A DNA stretch of 36,726 bases, taken from Ruminococcus sp. GTDB taxonomy: Bacteria; Bacillota; Clostridia; Oscillospirales; Ruminococcaceae. Location: contig JAEELF010000060.1 of assembly GCA_016288815.1 (NCBI GenBank), positions 1-36,726 on the forward strand, in the 5' to 3' direction. The notes beneath the pieces were generated by a model, which worked only from the letters and a program-made list of their open reading frames with translations, did not search any database and was not told the DNA's origin. A program made the position numbers and the translations under genes. Below are positions 25,127 through 31,696 of the stretch, piece after piece (position 1 is the stretch's first letter; the number at the start of each line of letters is the position of its first letter).

Positions 25127-25730
25127 CAGCTTCACTCCTTGTCTGTACGAATGCCGACCTTATCCAGCGGTACACACCGCACATCAGCCCGAGGAAGATG
25201 AACCCGCCGAAGGGCTGTGCGAGACCGCCTGTGAGTACCGTAATGCCGGTCATTTTACTATTGATAGTGCCGTAAGCGAGCAGCTCGCGCAGGAAAGCAG
25301 TGACGAGCATGACCGCGTCAAATCCGAGTATATAGAACACCAGTGAGCCGATCATCCTAATGCGCTTCATGCGGAAGAACTTCGCCTCTGTCTGGAACAC
25401 TATGAGCGAGTTTACGGCGAGCAGCGGGAAATATATCCCTATCTGTTCAATCGAATCCGGGTAGAAGTTCTGCGCCGCAAGCCTTACGGGAATATATACC
25501 AGCGAGGATATCACAGCGTAGACGATTATCCTTACCGCGTAGGGGATTTTTCTCGGAACGAACGACGAGATCAGCACCGACAGCATAGTTATCGCAGAAA
25601 AAGCATACATCAGCGCGAGCGCACTGCGGAGCGTATTACCGCAAACGATCACAGGCGAAATGACCATGAGCGACGACAGCACAGTGTTGTCGCCGAGCAG
25701 TCCGTCGAAAACAGAGGGCTTCCTATTCAT
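25110..25730 (-). CDS. rnfE: RnfE-like membrane subunit lacking both cluster cysteines
   Basis: A 206-residue, six-segment membrane protein aligning with RnfE/RsxE: GLLGDNTVLSSLMVISP (10-26) against the ALVQLLGLCP motif, IGIYFPLLAVNSLIV (97-111) against the IFIPLIVTNCIVV motif, FLRELLAYGTI (146-156) against SLREIIGNGTL, and QPFGGFIFLGLM near 172-183. Both cysteines that in RnfE ligate the intramembrane [2Fe-2S] cluster are serine here (Ser25 and Ser108). GGAGGTGA precedes the ATG, and the gene overlaps rnfD by 8 bases. The overall fold seems preserved while the redox ligands are not. Confidence 0.78.
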   Translation of the reverse strand: MNRKPSVFDGLLGDNTVLSSLMVISPVIVCGNTLRSALALMYAFSAITMLSVLISSFVPRKIPYAVRIIVYAVISSLVYIPVRLAAQNFYPDSIEQIGIYFPLLAVNSLIVFQTEAKFFRMKRIRMIGSLVFYILGFDAVMLVTAFLRELLAYGTINSKMTGITVLTGGLAQPFGGFIFLGLMCGVYRWIRSAFVQTRSEADVSDK

Positions 25731-26742
25731 CAGCGCTCACCTCCTCCGCCGTTACAGGAGCGGCATTTTCTGCAGAAACTTCGGCGGCTGCCTCAGCCTG
25801 AGCAGCGAGTTCCGCAGCTTCTTTTTCGGCAGTCTCGATACGCTTCTCGAGATTCTTGAACCCGAGCGCGACCGGCGTGAACAGCACAGAAACGAGCATT
25901 ATCGCGTTCTCACGCGCAGTGGTCAGAACGATGATATACGAGCACATCGCGATGAAAAGCCCGTAGAAAAAAGCGTAGTAATTGCGCTTCGGAGCTATCC
26001 TCTTGTCAGAAACGATGTAGACCGCCGCGAACAGCACCATATTGGTGACGAGCGAATACTTCACGGAATCCGACCGGAAATTAGCTGCCGGAGCGAGATA
26101 TGCCAGAGCAGCCGTGCCGCTGACAGTCCCGATGAAAGCGCCAGCCGAGATATCTCTGCGAAGTATCAGTATAACAGCCGCGACCGCAAGGAGAAGAATG
26201 CTCACAGCCCCGCACGGACCGCTGAAGTTGCCCATGAGCAGCTCAAAATCCGTGTGGTCCATATTGCGCGAGACATTGAAGGTATATGACGCCGAGCTTA
26301 CAAGATCGTCCGCCTTGTCGAAGACACCGAGCCTGACGTGCGGCTCAGTGAACTGCAGGAGCTCGCGTCCCCACGAGGTATACATGAATGTGTAGGCCGC
26401 CGCAGCGGGTGAAAATATCATATTAATACGGCCGCCGAAGACGTTCTTTGCAGCGACAACAGCGAAAACGCAGGCTATAGCAGCGATACGGTAGTCCATG
26501 ACCGAGGGCAGCGCAAGCGCGATTATCAGCGCATCGGACGTGCAGGTCAGATCATCGGCAGTGAATTCCCTGTGCATAAGGCGGAAAGAAACTATCTCAG
26601 CCGCGAGCGAGAACGCGACGCACACAGCAGCAAGAGCGAGCGCGCGCGGACCATAGTAAAAGTACGCCATGAGCTCGAGCGTGAGCAGAGTGAGCATGGT
26701 ATCGAGCCAGACAAAGCGTTCGCGTTTGACCTTTTTCAGCAT
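25723..26742 (-). CDS. rnfD: RnfD-like membrane subunit with altered flavin motif and acidic tail
   Basis: RnfD/NqrB subunits carry a covalently bound FMN on a Thr of an SGAT-type motif and form part of the ion channel. This 339-residue protein keeps the family features SDALIIALALP (69-79), AAKNVFGGRINMIFSPA (97-113, compare GKQVFGGLGxNIFNPA), a GN(x)nG(x)xG-like turn near 171-178, and YIVSDKRIAP (242-251, compare ATDPVTSP). At the flavin position the sequence reads SSAS (149-152), so the Thr is Ser at best. A Glu/Ala-rich tail (about 295-339) follows the last membrane segment. It overlaps the rpe end by 7 bases; no rnfC precedes it and no rnfG follows. Confidence 0.8.
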   Translation of the reverse strand: MLKKVKRERFVWLDTMLTLLTLELMAYFYYGPRALALAAVCVAFSLAAEIVSFRLMHREFTADDLTCTSDALIIALALPSVMDYRIAAIACVFAVVAAKNVFGGRINMIFSPAAAAYTFMYTSWGRELLQFTEPHVRLGVFDKADDLVSSASYTFNVSRNMDHTDFELLMGNFSGPCGAVSILLLAVAAVILILRRDISAGAFIGTVSGTAALAYLAPAANFRSDSVKYSLVTNMVLFAAVYIVSDKRIAPKRNYYAFFYGLFIAMCSYIIVLTTARENAIMLVSVLFTPVALGFKNLEKRIETAEKEAAELAAQAEAAAEVSAENAAPVTAEEVSADE

Positions 26743-27383
26743 GAGCTTCCCGTCCTGACAAGCTGAGCCGCGAGTGACATATCCTCAGCGCTGAAAAGAT
26801 AGCTTCCGGAAACGAGATTGTTCGCGCCTGCCTCACGCGCGATAGCGGCAGTTTCAGCGTTTATGCCGCCATCCACCTGAATATCGAGCAGCGGAGCTTT
26901 TTCGCGCAGAATGCGTACCTTCTCCATAGTCTCATGAATGAAGCGCTGCCCGCCGAATCCCGGCTCGACAGTCATGACGAGCGCCATGTCGAGCTGGTCA
27001 AGATACGGGAAAAGCACCTCAGCGGGAGTGCCGGGCTTGATCGCGAGAGCGGACTTTTTCCCGGTTTTTCTGAGCACATCGAGCGTCGCGGAGACGTCCT
27101 CCGCAGCTTCGGTGTGGAACGAGATAATATCCGCACCGGCTTCCGCGAAACGCGGGATATAGCGGATCGGCTCCGTTATCATGAGGTGGACGTCGAGGGT
27201 GAGGTCAGTTATCTTCCTGATAGCGGAAAGAATTGGCAGACCGTAGGAGATATTATTGACGAAAACGCCGTCCATGACGTCGAAATGCAGCATTTCTATA
27301 CCGCTCTTCTCGATGCGGCGCACCTCCTGCTCAAGGCGCAGCATATCCGCGCTCAGTATCGAGGCGGAGACATAGTTCTTCAT
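26736..27383 (-). CDS. rpe: Ribulose-phosphate 3-epimerase
   Basis: Interconverts ribulose 5-phosphate and xylulose 5-phosphate in the pentose phosphate pathway. The 215-residue TIM-barrel protein has SASILSAD (6-13), HFDVMDG with metal-binding His33 and catalytic Asp35 (33-39), DVHLMI with His66, VEPGFGGQ (139-146) and VDGGIN with the second catalytic Asp171. It is the first gene after a good promoter and leads the long rpe-rnfDEA-hprK block. In many Firmicutes rpe sits with rsgA and prkC instead, so this context is less usual. Confidence 0.97.
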   Translation of the reverse strand: MKNYVSASILSADMLRLEQEVRRIEKSGIEMLHFDVMDGVFVNNISYGLPILSAIRKITDLTLDVHLMITEPIRYIPRFAEAGADIISFHTEAAEDVSATLDVLRKTGKKSALAIKPGTPAEVLFPYLDQLDMALVMTVEPGFGGQRFIHETMEKVRILREKAPLLDIQVDGGINAETAAIAREAGANNLVSGSYLFSAEDMSLAAQLVRTGSSC

Positions 27384-27428
27384 TATATCACTTCTTCCGA
27401 TAGCTCTGTCTGATTTTCATACATTTTT

Positions 27429-27457
27429 ATTATATAATATTTCTGCGCATACGTCAA
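27429..27457 (-). promoter_or_regulatory. Predicted sigma-A promoter of the rpe-rnf-hprK block
   Basis: Minus-strand TTGACG (27457-27452), a 17-base spacer and a perfect TATAAT (27434-27429). Predicted transcript start near 27422, about 39 bases before the rpe ATG. Confidence 0.78.
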
Positions 27458-27556
27458 TATACTTTTATAGATTTATTTTTTTACTTTTGATGCTCAAGGC
27501 ACTCTTCTCACATTCTTTTTTTCAATGAGAAAATAGAAAAAATCTCAAAAAAGCCC

Positions 27557-27585
27557 TTTACAAACGAGGATAAATGTGGTATAAT
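27557..27585 (+). promoter_or_regulatory. Predicted sigma-A promoter of rpsO
   Basis: TTTACA (27557-27562), a 17-base spacer and TATAAT (27580-27585). It fires away from the rpe promoter; about 100 A/T-rich bases with no gene separate the two. Predicted transcript start near 27592. Confidence 0.78.
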
Positions 27586-27602
27586 AATCATACCGTGTAC
27601 TT

Positions 27603-27647
27603 GGACAGGGGCGTGTCCTCAATAATCACCCCGCTCTAAGTTAGCGG
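27603..27647 (+). promoter_or_regulatory. Structured rpsO leader, possible S15 autoregulatory site
   Basis: Two short stems in the 82-base leader: GGACA (27603-27607) with TGTCC (27614-27618), loop GGGGCG; and CCGCT (27631-27635) with AGCGG (27643-27647). The loop GGGG (27608-27611) can also pair with CCCC (27629-27632), giving a pseudoknot or an alternative fold just upstream of the ribosome binding site. Ribosomal protein S15 is known to repress its own mRNA through diverse leader structures; assignment here is inference. Confidence 0.5.
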
Positions 27648-27673
27648 AATATATATTTAATGAGGTGCTTTCA

Positions 27674-27940
27674 ATGTTACTGAAAGATCAGAAGACAGCC
27701 GTTATCGAGGCTAACAGAACCCACGAGAATGACACAGGATCCCCTGAGGTCCAGATCGCTATCCTCACAAGAAGGATCAACGACCTTACAGCTCATCTCA
27801 AGACACACAAGAACGACCACCACTCCAGAAGAGGCCTCCTCAAGATGGTAGGTCACAGACGCAACCTTCTCGCGTACCTCAAGAAGAAGGACATCAACAG
27901 ATACCGTGCTATCGTTGAGAAGCTCGGTCTCCGTAAGTAA
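27674..27940 (+). CDS. rpsO: 30S ribosomal protein S15
   Basis: Primary 16S rRNA-binding protein of the small-subunit platform. The 88-residue product has the universal blocks [29 protein letters not shown] and [15 protein letters not shown]. The ATG at 27674 is preceded by GAGGTG at the correct spacing and gives the normal family length; the in-frame GTG three codons upstream overlaps that site and is rejected. It is followed by pnp, the conserved bacterial rpsO-pnp order. Confidence 0.98.
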   Translation: MLLKDQKTAVIEANRTHENDTGSPEVQIAILTRRINDLTAHLKTHKNDHHSRRGLLKMVGHRRNLLAYLKKKDINRYRAIVEKLGLRK

Positions 27941-27953
27941 TTGTCTGAAGCTG

Positions 27954-27982
27954 AAGGCAGTGGGGTTCTACCCTTCTGCCTT
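27954..27982 (+). other. Hairpin after rpsO, weak terminator or processing site
   Basis: AAGGCAG (27954-27960) pairs with CTGCCTT (27976-27982), extended inside by GGGG with CCCT (27962-27965 and 27971-27974) around a 5-base loop. The stem is strong, but only three T residues follow before ACG, so termination would be partial. It lies 14 bases after the rpsO stop. Confidence 0.55.
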
Positions 27983-28004
27983 TACGTCTATTTGAGTAAG
28001 GAGA

Positions 28005-28074
28005 TTAGAAGTCAGAGGAAAGTGTCAGGAAAGCGCAGTATTTCGTTGTTCCGATGTTTTTCTCTAACTTCTAA
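28005..28074 (+). promoter_or_regulatory. Long imperfect stem-loop in the pnp leader
   Basis: TTAGAAGT (28005-28012) pairs with ACTTCTAA (28067-28074). The helix continues with AGAG/CTCT (28014-28017 and 28062-28065), A/T and G/T pairs, and an inner GGAA/TTCC (28028-28031 and 28049-28052), giving an RNA duplex of roughly 20 or more pairs with few mismatches. It ends 38 bases before the pnp ATG. In E. coli a comparable leader duplex is cut by RNase III and then used by PNPase for autocontrol; that role here is inference. Confidence 0.6.
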
Positions 28075-28112
28075 GGGCTCCTCTCAAAAATAACTAAAAT
28101 GGAGGACAAACC

Positions 28113-30230
28113 ATGTTTGAAAACTACAGAACCTTTGAAACGACCTATGCCGGCAGAAAACTCGTAGTCGAGACCGGCAAGACCTGCGGGCTCTCTAACG
28201 GCTCCTGCTGGGTACGCTACGGCGACACAGTCGTAATGGCGAACGTTACCGCAAGCGCAAAGCCGCGTGAGGGCATCGACTTCTTCCCGCTTTCCGTTGA
28301 CTACGAGGAGAGACTCTACTCCGTAGGCAAGATCCCCGGCTCCTTCACAAAGCGCGAGGGCAAGCCCACAGAGAAGGCTATACTTACCTCCCGCTGCGTA
28401 GACAGACCTATCCGCCCGCTCTTCCCGAAGGATATGCGCAACGACGTTTCCGTTGTTATGACCGTCCTCTCCGTTGAGCCGGACAACTCCCCTGAGATCG
28501 CAGGCATGATAGCTACATCTATCGCTATCTCCATTTCCGATATTCCGTGGAACGGACCTATCGCAGGCATCAACGTAGGACTCGTTGACGGCGAGATAGT
28601 CCTCAATCCTACACTCGAGCAGAGAGCCAAGACAGACCTCGTCCTCACAGTTGCAGGTACAGCTGAGAAGATAGTCATGATCGAGGCCGGCGCGAACGAG
28701 GTCCCCGAGGACACAATGCTCGAGGCTATCCTCAAGGGTCACGAAGAGATAAAGAAAATGGTCGCTTTCATCAGCGATATCCGTGCACAGATCGGCAAGC
28801 CGAAGTTCACCTTCGAGTCCATGGAAGTTGACCACGATATGTTCGATGCTATCGAGGCATTCGCTGCTGACCGCGTAAAGGTAGCTCTCGATACCAACGA
28901 CAAGACAGTCCGCGATGCAAGACTTGCTCCCATCGTTGACGATATCCACGCAAAGTTCGACGAGCAGTACCCCGAGCAGATCGCAATGATCGACGAGTGC
29001 ATCTACAAGCTTCAGAAGAAGATAGTCCGCACATGGCTCTACGAGGGCAAGCGTGTTGACGGCCGCGGTATCGACGAGATACGTCCTCTCGCAGCAGAGG
29101 TCGGCGTACTCCCCCGAGTACACGGTTCAGGTCTCTTCACAAGAGGTCAGACACAGGTACTCACTATCGCTACTCTCGGACCTGTCAGCGACGCACAGAA
29201 GCTCGACGGTCTTGACGAGGATGAATCCAAGAGATATATGCACCAGTACAACTTCCCGAGCTACTCCGTCGGCGAGACCAAGCCCAGCAGAGGCCCCGGA
29301 CGCCGCGAGATCGGTCACGGCGCACTCGCTGAGAGAGCGCTTGCTCCCGTTATCCCGTCCGTTGAGGAGTTCCCGTACGCGCTCCGTCTCGTATCCGAAG
29401 TACTCTCCTCCAACGGCTCCACATCGCAGGGTTCTATCTGCGGCTCCACACTCGCACTCATGGATGCAGGCGTTCCGATAAAGGCTCCTGTAGCCGGTAT
29501 CTCCTGCGGACTCATCACCCTCCCCGACAGCGACGACTTCATGACAATGGTCGATATTCAGGGACTTGAGGACTTCTTCGGCGATATGGCCTTCAAGGTA
29601 GGCGGTACACACCAGGGTATCACAGCTATCAAGGTAGATATCAAGGTGGACGGACTTACTCCCGCTATCATCAAGGAAGCATTCGAGAAGACCAGAAAGG
29701 CTCGTCTCTATATCCTCGACGAAATTATGCTGAAGGCTATCCCCGCTCCGAGAGCTGACGTAAGCGAATTCGCTCCCAAGATGCTCCAGACCAAGGTGCC
29801 TGTTGACAAGATCCGCGAGGTCATCGGCAGCGGCGGAAAGGTCATCCAGAAGATCTCCGCAGACTGCGACGTCAAGATCGACATCAACGACGACGGTAAC
29901 GTATTCATCAGCGGAATCGGCTCCGAGAACGCAAACAAGGCTCTCCAGATAGTAAACACTATCGCATACGGACCCGAGACCGGCGCTATCTACAAGGGCA
30001 AGGTCGTAAAGACCATCGAGATCGGCGCATTCGTTGAGATCGTGCCCGGCGTAGACGGACTCGTACACATCTCCAAGCTCGACAAGCAGAGAGTAGATAA
30101 GGTCGAGGACGTAGTATCCGTCGGCGACGAGATAGTAGTAAAGGTTCTCGGCTACGACCGCATGAACCGCCTCAATCTCTCCCGCAAGGACGCCCTTGCA
30201 GACATCGAGGCAAAAAAGAACAATCAGTAA
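28113..30230 (+). CDS. pnp: Polyribonucleotide nucleotidyltransferase (PNPase)
   Basis: Phosphorolytic 3'-5' exoribonuclease of mRNA decay, trimeric. The 705-residue protein has two RNase PH domains (about 10-145 and 315-450) separated by the helical domain, with GRREIGHGALAERAL and SNGSTSQGSICGSTLAL in the second, active one. A KH domain (about 552-612, with IREVIGSGGKVIQKI) and an S1 domain (about 621-692) follow. GGAGG precedes the ATG. It lies 172 bases after rpsO, with two RNA hairpins in between, and ends at a strong terminator. Confidence 0.98.
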   Translation: MFENYRTFETTYAGRKLVVETGKTCGLSNGSCWVRYGDTVVMANVTASAKPREGIDFFPLSVDYEERLYSVGKIPGSFTKREGKPTEKAILTSRCVDRPIRPLFPKDMRNDVSVVMTVLSVEPDNSPEIAGMIATSIAISISDIPWNGPIAGINVGLVDGEIVLNPTLEQRAKTDLVLTVAGTAEKIVMIEAGANEVPEDTMLEAILKGHEEIKKMVAFISDIRAQIGKPKFTFESMEVDHDMFDAIEAFAADRVKVALDTNDKTVRDARLAPIVDDIHAKFDEQYPEQIAMIDECIYKLQKKIVRTWLYEGKRVDGRGIDEIRPLAAEVGVLPRVHGSGLFTRGQTQVLTIATLGPVSDAQKLDGLDEDESKRYMHQYNFPSYSVGETKPSRGPGRREIGHGALAERALAPVIPSVEEFPYALRLVSEVLSSNGSTSQGSICGSTLALMDAGVPIKAPVAGISCGLITLPDSDDFMTMVDIQGLEDFFGDMAFKVGGTHQGITAIKVDIKVDGLTPAIIKEAFEKTRKARLYILDEIMLKAIPAPRADVSEFAPKMLQTKVPVDKIREVIGSGGKVIQKISADCDVKIDINDDGNVFISGIGSENANKALQIVNTIAYGPETGAIYKGKVVKTIEIGAFVEIVPGVDGLVHISKLDKQRVDKVEDVVSVGDEIVVKVLGYDRMNRLNLSRKDALADIEAKKNNQ

Positions 30231-30238
30231 TTGATGAG

Positions 30239-30265
30239 AACGCTCCCCTTGCGGGAGCGTTTTTC
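30239..30265 (+). terminator. Intrinsic terminator of pnp
   Basis: A 9-bp stem, AACGCTCCC (30239-30247) and GGGAGCGTT (30253-30261), with a 5-base loop and a run of T residues. The T-tract directly adjoins the -35 box of the next promoter. Confidence 0.92.
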
Positions 30266-30294
30266 TTGACATCACCCGTTGAAAATGCTATAAT
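30266..30294 (+). promoter_or_regulatory. Perfect consensus sigma-A promoter of the DinB-like gene
   Basis: TTGACA (30266-30271), exactly 17 bases, TATAAT (30289-30294). Every consensus base is present. The transcript would start near 30301, 18 bases before the GTG start codon. Confidence 0.88.
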
Positions 30295-30318
30295 AATCGA
30301 AAAACCACAGGAATACTG

Positions 30319-30990
30319 GTGAACGATATGAATAAAGAATGGTCCGAACTGAACAAGGCGATGCAGGTACAAATCAGAAAGAGAGAGACCTTCCCCGCCG
30401 GCATGAATACATTATTTGAATTGCGAGAAAAGCTCATGCATACGATACTTTCATTCAGAAATGACCTGTCCCGCGATGATTATAACGCCATGCCTTACAT
30501 AAATGCGGGCGGTTACCACAGCAAGACTATCGCATATTCCCTGTGGCACATTTTCAGGATTGAGGACATCGTCGCACATACGCTGATAAACGGCGATGAA
30601 CAGGTATTCTTTTCGCACGAATATCAGAGACGCATCAGCTCTCCGATAATAACGACCGGAAACGAGCTTGTAAAGAATGAGATCTCCGATTTTTCAATGC
30701 AGTTGAACATAGATGAGCTGTATTCGTACATCTCTGAGGTCAGAGAAAGCACCGACGCCCTGCTTCGCGAACTGTCCTATGAAATGCTGAAACAAAGAAT
30801 ACCCGCGGAACGCCGGGAAATCCTTGAAAAATTGAATGTCGTCAGCAGCGACGAGAACGCCGTCTGGCTTATCGGCTACTGGTGCAGCAAGGATATCCAC
30901 GGCTTGATACAAATGCCGTTTTCAAGACACTGGATAATGCACATCGAAGCCAGTCTGAGGATCATGGAGAAGCTCCTCGGACGCCGGTAA
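30319..30990 (+). CDS. DinB-like four-helix protein with His triad
   Basis: A 223-residue soluble, largely helical protein. The pattern SLWHIFRIED (75-83, His77) and, near the C terminus, SRHWIMHIEA (202-211, His204 and His208) matches the three-histidine metal site of the DinB/YfiT superfamily, whose members include thiol transferases and damage-inducible proteins of unknown activity. The length is somewhat above the usual 150-180 residues. The GTG at 30319 has AGGA 6 bases upstream; the ATG three codons later is possible but badly spaced. It is isolated between two terminators with its own promoter and looks richer in A/T codons than its neighbours. Confidence 0.65.
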   Translation: MNDMNKEWSELNKAMQVQIRKRETFPAGMNTLFELREKLMHTILSFRNDLSRDDYNAMPYINAGGYHSKTIAYSLWHIFRIEDIVAHTLINGDEQVFFSHEYQRRISSPIITTGNELVKNEISDFSMQLNIDELYSYISEVRESTDALLRELSYEMLKQRIPAERREILEKLNVVSSDENAVWLIGYWCSKDIHGLIQMPFSRHWIMHIEASLRIMEKLLGRR

Positions 30991-30999
30991 CAAAAAACG

Positions 31000-31035
31000 C
31001 CCCGAAGCAAAATTGCTGCTTCGGGGATTTTTATT
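31000..31035. terminator. Bidirectional intrinsic terminator
   Basis: A 10-bp perfect stem, CCCCGAAGCA (31000-31009) and TGCTTCGGGG (31017-31026), then ATTTTTATTT on the plus strand. On the minus strand GTTTTTT follows the stem. It ends the DinB-like transcript and the V-ATPase operon. Confidence 0.93.
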
Positions 31036-31686
31036 TCACTGATAATTATGCTTCTGCTTGAGCACCATATCCTTGACCTTCATGAGCGAGGTCGTAGTGC
31101 TTCGCTCATTTTCGGAGAGCTTCATAGTAATGTACTTTATAGTCTCTTCGTAGTCGGGTATCATGATGTGCTCGAGTGCATTAACACGGCGGCGGGTCTT
31201 CTCGATCTCATCAGCCATGAGCTGACAAGCCTTCTCGACCTCCGCGAGCCTGATCATCTTCGGGAAGACCTCACTGAGCGCACTCACAGCACCGTCGAGG
31301 TCTATGGACGTGAACGCAGTGCCGTAGGAGTATATGTCACTGCTGTCGCTTGTACGGAATTTTGGCTTGAATTCGGGGATATAGACGCTCATGACGTTCT
31401 TCTCCCCGACCTCGAGCTCGACCTCCTGCTTAGGTATCATGAGAGCCGTATCGAGGACCTCCCTCTGCATGACCGACCCCGCGACCGCCATATAGCGGTT
31501 CGCCTCGCCGATAGCGGTCTCGACTTCCGAACGCAGCTCGCGGTCCTCACGAATAAGTATCATGAACTGCCGCATGAGCTCGTCGCGCTTATCCTTGAGG
31601 AGCTTGTGACCCCTGCGTGCGGACACGAGCTTCTTTTTGAGCTTGCTGAGCTCCATGCGGGTGGGGTTAACGTTAAGTCTTGCCAC
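31036..31686 (-). CDS. atpD: V-type ATPase subunit D (central stalk)
   Basis: Forms the central rotor shaft of the V1 sector with subunit F. The 216-residue product opens RLNVNPTRMELSKLKKKL, the family signature, and consists of long helices forming a coiled coil, with the second helix ending in the ERSTTTSLMKVKD region. It starts with GTG at 31686, with GAGGTGAG about 7 bases upstream, 10 bases after the atpB stop. It is the last gene of the operon and is followed by the shared terminator. Confidence 0.96.
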   Translation of the reverse strand: MARLNVNPTRMELSKLKKKLVSARRGHKLLKDKRDELMRQFMILIREDRELRSEVETAIGEANRYMAVAGSVMQREVLDTALMIPKQEVELEVGEKNVMSVYIPEFKPKFRTSDSSDIYSYGTAFTSIDLDGAVSALSEVFPKMIRLAEVEKACQLMADEIEKTRRRVNALEHIMIPDYEETIKYITMKLSENERSTTTSLMKVKDMVLKQKHNYQ

Positions 31687-31696
31687 TCAGCTCACC

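Noticed and set aside
27506..27530. Imperfect inverted repeat (TCTCA-CATT with AATGAGA) between the rpe and rpsO promoters.
   Set aside because: Only seven pairs with a bulge in an A/T-rich spacer, outside both predicted transcripts; probably chance.
28071..30275. Two long minus-strand open frames (350 and 382 codons) opposite pnp.
   Set aside because: Composition is dominated by Leu, Asp, Val and Cys from reverse-complemented pnp codons. No family motif or start signal is present, and pnp explains the sequence fully.
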